From positions 1-48,960 of the forward strand of contig JAGNWT010000018.1 of assembly GCA_017985935.1 (NCBI GenBank): a DNA stretch of 48,960 nucleotides, in the 5' to 3' direction. Of this stretch, positions 24,484 to 32,143 are shown piece after piece. Position 1 is the first letter of the stretch; the number at the start of each line of letters is the position of its first letter. This DNA comes from Anaerolineales bacterium. Lineage in GTDB: Bacteria > Chloroflexota > Anaerolineae > Anaerolineales > Villigracilaceae. The notes under the pieces were generated by a model. That model saw nothing but the letters and a program-made list of their open reading frames with translations, had not been told where the DNA came from and did no database searches. Both the position numbers and the translations under genes were made by a program.

Positions 24484-24915
24484 CTATATCGGATCCGGCG
24501 GGCTGCAGGGACCTTCGCAAGTGAGGGTTGTGAAGACCTCTGCCTGCAAGACCCATTCGCCTTTTGTCGTCCGCTGCCATTTGGCGGCGTACACGCCAGA
24601 CGCGTTAATTAATACTCCATTGGCAGTGTATGTTCCCTGCCAGTTTCCAAGTTCTTCCGCGATGCCCCAGGATTCGTTGGCGGTGATCTCCCGCGGGGTT
24701 CGACGATAAACCGCGGTTGGGTCGTTCTGGAACAGGCTTGCCCAACGCTGGTCTTCCTCGTCTGCTCCGTGGAATTGGTCGCTGCGCCCGGTGATGAGGT
24801 GATAGGTTGGCGCGAGCAGCGGGTGGATGCGTCTGGGGTCCTTCTCTGCGATGGCAAGGTTGAAGCGTTCGCGCGCAGAGCGGATGAGGTCAGTTGAGGT
24901 GAGGTGTTGAGACAT
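24484..24915 (-). CDS. NTF2-like/SnoaL-type domain protein (DUF4440-like)
   Basis: 143 residues without signal peptide or membrane helix. The helix-rich start (LIRSARERFNLAIAEKDPRRIHPLLAPTYHLITG) and the later strands (GNWQGTYTANGVLINASGVYAAKWQRTTKGEWVLQAEVFTTL region) fit a cone-shaped NTF2 fold, which may be an enzyme or just a ligand pocket. It ends with three Cys/Pro-rich residues groups (TCEGPCSPPDP). ATG at 24915 follows AAGGAAA; the open frame upstream is the shadow of the ABC gene and is not coding. It lies between the ABC exporter and rtcB on the same strand. Confidence 0.75.
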   Translation of the reverse strand: MSQHLTSTDLIRSARERFNLAIAEKDPRRIHPLLAPTYHLITGRSDQFHGADEEDQRWASLFQNDPTAVYRRTPREITANESWGIAEELGNWQGTYTANGVLINASGVYAAKWQRTTKGEWVLQAEVFTTLTCEGPCSPPDPI

Positions 24916-24975
24916 GCTGTTTATTTCCTTTTTGTTCAAAGCAGGGGCGTGGCCTATGGGGCAAATATTTTTTGT

Positions 24976-24991
24976 CAACCCTGACGGGTTG
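24976..24991. repeat. Small hairpin CAACCC-TGAC-GGGTTG
   Basis: Six-base inverted repeat in the 85-bp gap between the second ABC gene and the NTF2-like gene. On the minus strand it is not followed by T residues, so it is a weak terminator at best; a TTGACA (24978-24973) overlaps it and could be a -35, but no good -10 follows. Confidence 0.4.
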
Positions 24992-25000
24992 CCCATGCGA

Positions 25001-26800
25001 TTATGCGGTTTCTTCCATTTTCCACAACTCGCGCATTTCCGGACTGGTTTCAAGCAGTTCTTCGAGCGTGCCTTGTGATTCGATCCGGCCATCCTTGAGG
25101 ACGATGATGTGGTCAGCGCGGCGCAAAAGCGGACGGCGGTGAGAGACCACCAGACAAGTGAGCTCATTTTCAGCGGCGAAGATGCGTTCCCAAAGTTGAC
25201 CCTCGGTCTCGACATCCAACGCGCTGGAGAGGTCGTCGAAGACGACCAGTTCCGCTTCACGGATGAACATGCGAGCGGCGGCGGTGCGCTGACCCTGTCC
25301 GCCGGAAAGTTTGACCCCGCGTGCGCCGACCATTGTTTCGAGGTCATCGTCGAGTTGTTCGAGGTCTCTGTCCATGACGGCAAGTTTGGTCGCTTTGTAA
25401 ATATCGTCGTCAGTTTTGTTCAGCCCAAGCAGGATGTTATTCCGCAGGGTGTTGCTGAACAAGCGCGGGACTTGCGCGGTGTAGGCGCAGCGCGGCGGGA
25501 CAAAGAAATCTCCGGGTGCTGTGACGAGTTCGCCGTTCCAGCGGATCTCGCCCGAGTCCACTGGGAGTAATCCCAGCAGGGCGCGGAGCAGGGTCGTTTT
25601 GCCAGAACCGATGCGCCCGGTTATCACTGTCAACTTGCCACGCTGGATGTTGAGCGATATATCGTCTATGCCGTTCGATGTTCCAGCGTAGTGAAATGTC
25701 AGACGGTCAGCGACCAGACTGCTGAGTGAGTCTGATGCGCTTTTCGTTGCGTAGGTCACGCTCGGGAGTTCTCCATCCAGATCAATCGGAGCGTGCTCAA
25801 CGAGGGCATTCAACGGAGCGTTTTCCATCAGGCGATACATGCGCTGTACTGAAACGCCAAGCTGTTTGTAGCGTGCAGTGAGCATGCCCGCAAATGTGGT
25901 CAGGTCGCCCATGCTTTGCAGCAGGTAAACGAAGAGCGAGAAATCGCCGAGGGTGAAATTACCCGTGCGCATGGACTGACCGACGAGGACGAGAATGACT
26001 CCCGTGCCAAGCGTGGAAGTATTGCGGTAGATCGAGCCAAGCACTTCGTCGAAAAGTTTTTCACGGACGGTGAGTTTTTGACGCTCGTCGTTGAGTTTGT
26101 GAAAGTGCTCAATGACTCCTTTTTCAGCATTGGCGATCTTGACTGCCTGCACTGCGCCGAAAAATTCACCGATAAAGCCGGTAACCTTGCCCGAGGATTG
26201 CCGCGACGCTGTTCGATAATGTTCAATTCGTTTGGTCGCCAGGTTCGCGATGACACCAACAATAAACACCGGCACAAGCGACATGACCGTAACCTGCGGA
26301 CTGATGCTGGTCATCAAGGCGATGGCATAGATGATGATCGCCAGCCCGACCATGATGTCATTGACGAGAATGACGAAGAGCGGAATTTCTATCACATCAT
26401 TTTTGAAGCGGCTTACGGCTTCTCCCGCCGAGTCTGGCAGGGTGGATGCGCCGGGACGCTTGAGGATGTGGCTCAGTAGATTCTTTCGCAACAGAGTTCC
26501 CATGTCTGCGAAGATGGGGACGTCGGCATAATAAAATCCGTAACTCGCGACGACACGCCCGACCCATGTGGCGCCGAGAAATGCGACGATCGCCCAAATG
26601 CCGAAGGTGAGCTGTGCCGCGCCGGTCACCATATCGAAGAAAGCCTTGATGATGAGCGCGGGCGCAACCTGCCAGCAAAAGCGGATGAGCGCGACGGAGA
26701 TCAGGTCGATGAACCACAACCACGGGCGGAAGAGGGTCATTTGCCAGATGACTTTCCACGCGGGGAGAGCGGGTACTTTTTGTTCGAGGGTTGTTTCCAT
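25001..26800 (-). CDS. ABC exporter half-transporter, degenerate-site subunit
   Basis: 599 residues: a six-helix transmembrane domain (about 25-320) and a nucleotide-binding domain (about 365-599). Walker A GRIGSGKT (395-402), signature KLSGGQGQR (498-502 core), Walker [13 protein letters not shown] in which the catalytic Glu is replaced by Asp523, and H-loop His554. It pairs with the adjacent subunit to make a heterodimer like BmrCD, LmrCD or TM287/288, where one ATP site is inactive. The signature is normal in this subunit and altered in the partner. Substrate unknown; drug or peptide export is likely. Confidence 0.92.
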   Translation of the reverse strand: METTLEQKVPALPAWKVIWQMTLFRPWLWFIDLISVALIRFCWQVAPALIIKAFFDMVTGAAQLTFGIWAIVAFLGATWVGRVVASYGFYYADVPIFADMGTLLRKNLLSHILKRPGASTLPDSAGEAVSRFKNDVIEIPLFVILVNDIMVGLAIIIYAIALMTSISPQVTVMSLVPVFIVGVIANLATKRIEHYRTASRQSSGKVTGFIGEFFGAVQAVKIANAEKGVIEHFHKLNDERQKLTVREKLFDEVLGSIYRNTSTLGTGVILVLVGQSMRTGNFTLGDFSLFVYLLQSMGDLTTFAGMLTARYKQLGVSVQRMYRLMENAPLNALVEHAPIDLDGELPSVTYATKSASDSLSSLVADRLTFHYAGTSNGIDDISLNIQRGKLTVITGRIGSGKTTLLRALLGLLPVDSGEIRWNGELVTAPGDFFVPPRCAYTAQVPRLFSNTLRNNILLGLNKTDDDIYKATKLAVMDRDLEQLDDDLETMVGARGVKLSGGQGQRTAAARMFIREAELVVFDDLSSALDVETEGQLWERIFAAENELTCLVVSHRRPLLRRADHIIVLKDGRIESQGTLEELLETSPEMRELWKMEETA

Positions 26801-26815
26801 ATTAAAACTCTTTCT

Positions 26816-26873
26816 TCACCACAAAGGAGATAAAGGGTCGCAAAGAAAAAAACTTTGTGATACTTTGTGGTTG
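26816..26873. repeat. Nested inverted repeat between the two ABC genes
   Basis: ACCACAAAG (26818-26826) pairs with CTTTGTGGT (26863-26871). Inside, on the minus strand, CACAAAG, T7 and CTTTG form a second small stem. The AAAG-rich, CTTTGTGGTT-like text looks like a dispersed intergenic repeat rather than a gene-specific site; only one copy is in this window. Confidence 0.5.
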
Positions 26874-26879
26874 AATATT

Positions 26880-28631
26880 TTATGCCAGTACTTCTTCCAT
26901 GCCGGTTTGCAGTAATCGATAAAAGCGTGAGCTCGGATCGGCGGCAAGGTGTTCGCGGTTGCCGTATTCGGCGACGCCGCCGTTATCCAGGATCAGCACT
27001 TCGTTCGCGCGGTGAAGCGTATCCAACCGATGCGCGATGACGATGGCGGTGCGGTTCTTGAGCAGTTTATCGATGGCGTGTTCAAGCCGCTGTTCAGTGG
27101 CGGGATCAAGCCGCGACGAGGCTTCATCAAGAATGACCAGACTTGGATTTCGCAGGAAGACTCGTGTGAAAGCGAGCAGTTGCGCCTCACCCGCCGACAG
27201 AGATCTTGATCCTGTTTCAAGTTCAGTATCCAAGCCTTTGGGAAGAGCACGATACCAATCGCCGAGTTCGAGTTCTTCAAGGGTTGCGATGATCTTCTCA
27301 TCGGGAATGGTTCTGTCGAAGAAGGTCAGGTTTTCGCGGATGCTGGCTCTGAAGAGCTGGACATCCTGCGTGACGATGGCGATCTTCTGCCTCAAAGATT
27401 CCACTTTGGCTTCGCGGATATCCACGCCGTTGACCTTGATGCTTCCCGCGTTCACATCATACAGGCGGAAGATCAAACGACCGATGGTGGTCTTTCCGCT
27501 GCCTGTGCGTCCCAGCAAACCCAGGATCGAGCCGGCCTTCAAGCCAAATGAGATGTTTTCGAGAACATGGTCATCTCCGTTGTAGGAGAAGGTCACGCCA
27601 TCAAAGTCCAATGCCAGAGGCTGAGAGTCTGCAACGGAGATTTCGCCATTGCCATCCAGCACTTCAGGCTTGAAATTGCGAAACTCGGTCAGTCGTTCCA
27701 CACAGGCGCCGATGGTCTGAAAACTTTCGATCTCGTGGGTCATTGCCCAGAACGGTTCTTCGAGCAGGTTGATGTAATGCACAAAAAGATAAACCGTACC
27801 AATGGTGACCAGCCCGGCGGTGAACAGCCAATATCCGCTGATAATGGCGAGCAGTGTGCCGAAAGTGAGGGCGAACCCCATCGCGTTCTCGATGATCCAG
27901 CGTTTGAAATGCGCCAGACGGTTGTGCTGCAGGATCTCTTTTTGGTGACGGAACAATTCGCGGATAGAGAAATCCACTGCGCCGCTGGAGCGAATGTCTT
28001 CGGTGCCTGCAAGCTGCTCTTCGATGAATCCGTACAACTGCGCTTCGGCTTCGCGTCTCGCTTTTTGATGCGGCACGGCAATGTCTTTCAACCTGCCGAG
28101 GATCAGGATGGTCGCCGCGGAGTACACCGAAAAAGCCAGACCCGCGCGCCAATCTTCTACGAAAAGGGCGGCGAGGATCCCTATGAGCAGGAGTCCATTG
28201 GCGATGAGGTTGAGCGCAAACTCGGAAAAGAAGGTTGCCAGTTCGGTCACATCGCCGTCAATGCGTTCGATCAACTCGCCAGGAGTGCGGTCATTGTGAA
28301 AGCGCATATCGAGGTAGAGCGCGTGCTCCGCGAGTTCAGCACGCAGGGCGTTGGTTGCGCTCCATGCCACGTTTTCGCCGAGGTACTTTACCGCCACAGA
28401 GACTACCTGCTGAATTAGGGCAATGCCAATGAAAGCCAGAGCAGTCCAGGTCAGGGTGCGGAGCGGTTCGCCCGCGAGGGCGTCATCAATAAAGACGCGC
28501 ATGATCTGCGGGGCAACGATCCGCAAGCCGATGCTTCCAAAAAGCAAGACAGCAAGCAGGATGAACCGTCCCTTTTGCGGGCGGATGTGTTCGGAAAGCA
28601 GGTTCCAGTATGATTTGAGCGGGATGTTCAT
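26880..28631 (-). CDS. ABC exporter half-transporter, catalytic-Glu subunit
   Basis: 583 residues: transmembrane domain (about 20-310) then nucleotide-binding domain (about 340-583). Walker A GRTGSGKTT (374-382), Q-loop IVTQDVQLF, an altered signature RSLSAGEAQ (478-482 in place of LSGGQ), Walker B LVILDEASSRLD with Glu503 intact, H-loop His534. Together with the next gene it should form a heterodimeric exporter with one good and one degenerate ATP site. It is preceded by a leader ORF and terminator that look like an attenuator. Its own ribosome site is weak (GGTGA four bases before ATG). Confidence 0.92.
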   Translation of the reverse strand: MNIPLKSYWNLLSEHIRPQKGRFILLAVLLFGSIGLRIVAPQIMRVFIDDALAGEPLRTLTWTALAFIGIALIQQVVSVAVKYLGENVAWSATNALRAELAEHALYLDMRFHNDRTPGELIERIDGDVTELATFFSEFALNLIANGLLLIGILAALFVEDWRAGLAFSVYSAATILILGRLKDIAVPHQKARREAEAQLYGFIEEQLAGTEDIRSSGAVDFSIRELFRHQKEILQHNRLAHFKRWIIENAMGFALTFGTLLAIISGYWLFTAGLVTIGTVYLFVHYINLLEEPFWAMTHEIESFQTIGACVERLTEFRNFKPEVLDGNGEISVADSQPLALDFDGVTFSYNGDDHVLENISFGLKAGSILGLLGRTGSGKTTIGRLIFRLYDVNAGSIKVNGVDIREAKVESLRQKIAIVTQDVQLFRASIRENLTFFDRTIPDEKIIATLEELELGDWYRALPKGLDTELETGSRSLSAGEAQLLAFTRVFLRNPSLVILDEASSRLDPATEQRLEHAIDKLLKNRTAIVIAHRLDTLHRANEVLILDNGGVAEYGNREHLAADPSSRFYRLLQTGMEEVLA

Positions 28632-28650
28632 AGTTCACCAAAATTGTTAA

Positions 28651-28682
28651 AAGAAAAACACGGCGCGTGGTGCGCCGTGTTT
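28651..28682 (-). terminator. Intrinsic terminator (attenuator) before the ABC exporter genes
   Basis: On the minus strand AAACACGGCGC (28682-28672), a 5-base loop ACCAC, GCGCCGTGTTT (28666-28656), then TTCTTTT: a GC-rich stem plus U-tract, 20 bases before the ABC ATG. It lies after the leader ORF rather than after a full gene. Its 5' arm can instead pair with bases inside the leader ORF (28733-28727) or with GTGTTT just upstream (28690-28685). Confidence 0.88.
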
Positions 28683-28710
28683 GTAAACACACAGGATCGA
28701 TGACCGGGAC

Positions 28711-28779
28711 TTAAGGACGGTCAACAGGCGCACTTCGAGATGGGTTGAATGTACGAATGTTTCTATGCAGCAAGTTCAT
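28711..28779 (-). CDS. Putative 22-residue regulatory leader peptide
   Basis: A short ORF with ATG at 28779, AGGAG at 28794-28790 and TAA at 28713-28711. The peptide begins MNLLHRNIR, has a central TFNPSRS and ends SAPVDRP before the stop. The segment between ribosome site and ATG, GCGCACTTC (28790-28782), is exactly complementary to GAAGTGCGC in codons 15-18 (28736-28728). Position between a promoter and an intrinsic terminator, ahead of an ABC exporter, suggests a cis-acting leader peptide whose translation decides read-through. B. subtilis bmrB-bmrCD is a known parallel in arrangement. No homologue was looked up. Confidence 0.75.
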   Translation of the reverse strand: MNLLHRNIRTFNPSRSAPVDRP

Positions 28780-28790
28780 TTGAAGTGCGC
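28727..28790 (-). promoter_or_regulatory. Alternative RNA pairing elements of the leader
   Basis: Segment 1 (28790-28782, GCGCACTTC) pairs with segment 2 (28736-28728) over 9 bp, hiding the leader ribosome site. Segment 2 (GTGCGCC, 28733-28727) can instead pair over 7 bp with GGCGCAC (28676-28670), which is the top of the terminator 5' arm and loop. The two pairings exclude each other, giving the four-segment logic of transcription attenuation. Confidence 0.7.
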
Positions 28791-28819
28791 TCCTTTCTTT
28801 GAAATTTAATTACGCTGTC

Positions 28820-28849
28820 AGTTTACATTAGAGTTGGATTAATTGTCAA
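28820..28849 (-). promoter_or_regulatory. Promoter of the leader/ABC operon
   Basis: TTGACA (28849-28844), 18 bp, TAAACT (28825-28820) on the minus strand, directly after the glnS stop codon. It predicts a start near 28813 and an mRNA leader of about 180 bases before the first ABC gene. Confidence 0.65.
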
Positions 28850-28851
28850 GA

Positions 28852-30561
28852 CTATTTTGATTTTTTCTCGGTCTTGCTCCAACTATCCTTGAGATTGACC
28901 GTCAAATTGAAGACAAGCTTCTCCGGAGTCGAATCCGGGTCGGCACAGAAATAGCCGGTACGCTCGAATTGAATGCTCTCGCCGACCTTCGAGTTGGCCA
29001 GGGAAGGCTCCACAAATGCGCTCTCGATCACTTCCAGTGACTTGGGGTTGAGAATGGATTCCAACTCGCCATCATCGGGGCGTTCCACGGTAAAGAGCTG
29101 ATCGTACATACGCACTTCGGCTGGGAGGGCGTGTTCTGCAGAAACCCAATGGATCGTGGACTTTACCTTGCGTCCATCCTGAGCGTCGCCGCCACGGGTG
29201 GTCGGGTCGTAAGTGGCATGGACTTCGATCACTTCACCGGCATCGTTCTTCACGACATGCGTACATTTTACAAAATAGGCGTAACGCAGACGGACTTCGT
29301 TGCCCGGGTACAAGCGGAAATATTTCGGCGGTGGGGTCTCGCGGAAGTCATCCTGCTCGATGTAGATGACCTTCGAGAAGGGAACTTTGCGTGTGCCGGC
29401 GTTCTGGTCTTCGGGGTTGTTGACCGCGTCCAGCTCCTCGCTCTGACCTTCGGGGTAATTGTCGATGATCAACTTGAGCGGCTTCAAAACCGCCATGCGG
29501 CGCAACGCGCGTTTGTTCAGGTCATCGCGGATGATGGCTTCGAATTGCGCCATCTCCACCCAGCTGTCGTTCTTGGTTTCGCCCAGCCCGGTGATGAAAT
29601 TAATGATCGCTTCCGGAGTCACGCCGCGACGGCGCAATCCGCGCAGCGTGGTCAGGCGCGGGTCATCCCAGCCTTTTACTATTCCCGTTTCCACCATCTT
29701 GCGCAGCTTGCGCTTGCTCATCATGGCGTAGGTCAGGTTGAGGCGCGAAAATTCGATCTGCCTGCTGGGGAAAGCCCCCAGTTTTTCAAGGAACCATTCA
29801 TACAACGGGCGATGGATGATGTATTCGTTCGAACAAAGCGAGTGGGTCACACCTTCCATCGAGTCATTCTGTCCGTGCGACCAATCGTACATTGGGTAAA
29901 TGTGCCACTTGTCGCCGGTGCGGTGATGATGCGCGTTCATGATGCGATACATGACCGGGTCACGTAAAAGCAGGTTGGGGTGAGCCATGTCGATCTTGGC
30001 GCGCAGAACGCGGCTGCCTTCGGGGAATTCGCCATTCTTCATGCGCTCGAGCAGATCAAGATTTTCCTCCACCGGGCGGTTGCGATATGGAGAATCCACG
30101 CCGGGTTTGATGGCTGATTCGGTCTCGCTCCACTTTGTGCCTTTGGGTAGGGTGCCGCGCCCGGCGCTCATCTCTTCCTGAGTCTGGTCATCCACATAGG
30201 CAAGCCCTAACTTTACAAGGCGCACTGCCCACTCATAGAGCAGGTCAAAGTAATCGGAAGCGAATGTCAATTTTGCCCATTGAATTCCGAGCCAGGAAGC
30301 ATCCTCTTGAATGGCATGCACGAAAGCGGTTTCTTCCTTCGATGGGTTGGTGTCATCAAAGCGTAGATACAGCTCACCGCCAAATTCCTTCGCGGTGAAG
30401 TAATCGATCAAAAATGCTTTTACATGCCCAATGTGTAAAAAGCCGTTCGGTTCGGGAGGCAGACGCGTGCGGACATAATTGAAACGTCCATTTTTCAGGT
30501 CTTCTGCAACTGCCTCGCGGATGAATGCGGGGATACGGCTGGGGGTTTCTTCGGAACTCAT
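28852..30561 (-). CDS. glnS: Glutaminyl-tRNA synthetase
   Basis: 569 residues, the usual GlnS length. The class I motif is [20 protein letters not shown] and the KMSKS-type loop is [26 protein letters not shown] and [20 protein letters not shown] are GlnS-specific blocks (GlnRS has HxxH-like Cys in the pocket), and the C-terminal anticodon-binding barrels are present. The presence of both GlnRS and GluRS suggests direct glutaminylation. AAGGCAG precedes the ATG. Confidence 0.96.
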   Translation of the reverse strand: MSSEETPSRIPAFIREAVAEDLKNGRFNYVRTRLPPEPNGFLHIGHVKAFLIDYFTAKEFGGELYLRFDDTNPSKEETAFVHAIQEDASWLGIQWAKLTFASDYFDLLYEWAVRLVKLGLAYVDDQTQEEMSAGRGTLPKGTKWSETESAIKPGVDSPYRNRPVEENLDLLERMKNGEFPEGSRVLRAKIDMAHPNLLLRDPVMYRIMNAHHHRTGDKWHIYPMYDWSHGQNDSMEGVTHSLCSNEYIIHRPLYEWFLEKLGAFPSRQIEFSRLNLTYAMMSKRKLRKMVETGIVKGWDDPRLTTLRGLRRRGVTPEAIINFITGLGETKNDSWVEMAQFEAIIRDDLNKRALRRMAVLKPLKLIIDNYPEGQSEELDAVNNPEDQNAGTRKVPFSKVIYIEQDDFRETPPPKYFRLYPGNEVRLRYAYFVKCTHVVKNDAGEVIEVHATYDPTTRGGDAQDGRKVKSTIHWVSAEHALPAEVRMYDQLFTVERPDDGELESILNPKSLEVIESAFVEPSLANSKVGESIQFERTGYFCADPDSTPEKLVFNLTVNLKDSWSKTEKKSK

Positions 30562-30680
30562 AATTGACTGCCTTGAAATAAGAATTTCAGAGGATGTGGA
30601 ACGCGCATCTTTCCTGACCGATACCTGTCACGCTAAAGAGACACATTCTCTTCCCTGATGGTTGTTGATTTCGCCAAGCT

Positions 30681-30712
30681 ATTATACCCATCACGGTCAC
30701 AATCGGTGACCG
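30681..30712 (-). promoter_or_regulatory. glnS upstream region: -10 box and palindrome
   Basis: A minus-strand TATAAT (30686-30681) predicts a start near 30674 and a leader of about 110 bases. Upstream, where a -35 would be, lies CGGTCAC-5-GTGACCG (30694-30712), a 7-bp inverted repeat. No T-run follows the repeat on the minus strand, so it is more like an operator than a terminator. No T-box motif is seen in the leader. Confidence 0.5.
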
Positions 30713-30734
30713 CAGGTATTATAAAACAAAGGTG

Positions 30735-31799
30735 TTACCCGGGCACGATGACGCGCAGGTATGGGATCTTTTGCAAAATGAAAACGATCGCCCATGAAAC
30801 CGCGAAAGCAAGCACGGTTACAAGCGGGGCGTAGAGCAAGGCAGGACCAGATAGGGCGGAGATCTCAAACCCAAATGCTCCCCGGCGCAGGAAGGAGAGC
30901 ATCATGGCATGGATGAGGTAAATGCCAAAACTGGTCCCTGCAAGATTTTGTATTGCTCGTACCGAGAGTGATTGCGGGGCAGCGCTCATCTTTTCGCCGA
31001 GCGCCTTAAGCCAGACAAATGCTGAAAGAGACATCAAAACTATGTTCAGGCGCAGGTAGTGCAGGAAGAAATCATTGTAGTCGCCGAACGCGGCTGTCGC
31101 AGTGTAAGTCTTGTAGGCAGTGAATGCCACCGTGGCAATAAAGGTCAGGGCGGCGAGAGTAATTTCCCGGCTCGAATATTGCCTGCGTCCCAGCAGGTAG
31201 CCAAGGTAGAAAAATCCGATGTATTCGGTGAAGAATCCCAGGTCAGCGGCGAATTCAAACCCGAGCAAATTTTCCACGGTATCAAGAATCGGACTGAACA
31301 TCAGCCAGAGGACTGCTCCGTACCATAGCAGCCTGTCGTCTGCGAACTGGATGATGATGCGAAGGAGCGGGACAAAAAGATAGATCAACAGGAGGGCGTA
31401 TAAGAACCAGAAGTGATAGTAGGCAGGTCCTAGAGAGATCGAAAGCAGAATGGTTTTCACCGCATTGATGACAGTGTAATTTCCATAGCCATTTTGCCAG
31501 ATGAGATAAATAGCCGACCAGGCAATAAAGGGCACGACAACTTTTTTGATCCGGCTGCTGTAAAACTGTGGAATGGATTCTTGTTTACCAAGCAGAAGGT
31601 AACCGCTGACCATGAATAAAAGCGGCACACAAGCGCGGACCAGTGATGCATAAATGTCGCCGGCGATCCAATCCGCTTTGGAGAGATCTTCCCAGCCATT
31701 GAGCAACGGACTGGTAGCATGAACGGCAACGACCATGAAAATGCTCACCACGCGTATCAGGTCGAGCCAGAAGATGGTTCTTTTTTTATCTGCGGTCAT
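30735..31799 (-). CDS. Acyltransferase 3 family membrane protein
   Basis: 354 residues with about ten hydrophobic helices. The N-terminus has WLDLIRVVSIFMVVAVHATSP, the diagnostic R-x10-H active-site pattern of acyltransferase-3 (OafA-like) proteins. Later SFGIYLIHAMML is the family's C-terminal block. These enzymes O-acetylate or acylate surface sugars or other extracytoplasmic molecules. ATG at 31799 is preceded by TACAAT seven bases upstream and no ribosome site, so the mRNA is probably leaderless; an earlier in-frame ATG lies upstream of that promoter. Confidence 0.88.
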   Translation of the reverse strand: MTADKKRTIFWLDLIRVVSIFMVVAVHATSPLLNGWEDLSKADWIAGDIYASLVRACVPLLFMVSGYLLLGKQESIPQFYSSRIKKVVVPFIAWSAIYLIWQNGYGNYTVINAVKTILLSISLGPAYYHFWFLYALLLIYLFVPLLRIIIQFADDRLLWYGAVLWLMFSPILDTVENLLGFEFAADLGFFTEYIGFFYLGYLLGRRQYSSREITLAALTFIATVAFTAYKTYTATAAFGDYNDFFLHYLRLNIVLMSLSAFVWLKALGEKMSAAPQSLSVRAIQNLAGTSFGIYLIHAMMLSFLRRGAFGFEISALSGPALLYAPLVTVLAFAVSWAIVFILQKIPYLRVIVPG

Positions 31800-31806
31800 G
31801 ATTCGA

Positions 31807-31836
31807 ATTGTATCCCACCTGCGATTCATCGTCCAA
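31807..31836 (-). promoter_or_regulatory. Promoter of the acyltransferase gene (leaderless)
   Basis: TTGGAC (31836-31831), 18 bp, TACAAT (31812-31807) on the minus strand; the ATG follows the -10 by seven bases. Confidence 0.6.
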
Positions 31837-32143
31837 TGCGGTTGTTTGGAACTAGAAAATTTTAGGCGGGCAGGTCCGGTTTCGGCGGGGAATGATTCGG
31901 ATTTTCATTCATTGAAAGAAGGGTGCAGTTTATGACGCGCATCTGTTCGGTGATAAATTATTTTGATCTGCAGGCGTTCATAAAATAACAAATCATTATC
32001 AAATTTAGTGGAATTAATATTGTCTGAAACCTTTACATGCCGGATATTTGTTGTATGATTGATGCATCAATGGCGTTTTTCCCGGCTCGACCACCGGGGG
32101 AGGCGCTGTTAATCTTTAATCCATTGAAAAGGAAGTTATATGA
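31837..32143. other. Intergenic region between divergent acyltransferase and SET genes
   Basis: About 300 bases, AT-rich in the middle. It holds the SET-gene promoter and a leader hairpin described separately. An 18-codon ORF at 31932-31988 has no ribosome site or other support. No RNA gene or repeat is seen. Confidence 0.6.
32032..32106 (+). promoter_or_regulatory. Promoter and leader hairpin of the SET-domain gene
   Basis: TTTACA (32032-32037), 16 bp, TATGAT (32054-32059) predict a start near 32066. The leader then carries a 13-bp hairpin at 32073-32106: GCG, five T and CCCGG pair with CCGGG, GGAGG and CGC, the T-tract matching through G-U pairs. The GGAGG is locked in the stem; the true ribosome site AAGGAAG lies downstream at about 32130-32136. 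Confidence 0.5.

Noticed and set aside
24437..24580. 48-residue N-terminal extension of RtcB
   Set aside because: It overlaps the NTF2-like gene out of frame and has no similarity to RtcB; AAGGA marks the 24436 start.
24916..25383. N-terminal extension of the NTF2-like protein
   Set aside because: The open frame runs through the ABC gene in another frame; the ribosome site at the 24915 ATG and the domain start define the gene.
27567..28418. Open frame of 283 codons on the plus strand
   Set aside because: Antisense of the ABC exporter gene; shadow frame.
29131..29967. Open frame of 278 codons on the plus strand
   Set aside because: Antisense of glnS; shadow frame.
30562..30674. Possible T-box riboswitch in the glnS leader
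   Set aside because: No AGGGTGG-type T-box bulge, specifier stem or terminator is present.
31932..31988. 18-codon ORF upstream of the SET gene
   Set aside because: No ribosome site, promoter or adjoining terminator supports it, unlike the leader ORFs at 28.7 and 37.2 kb.
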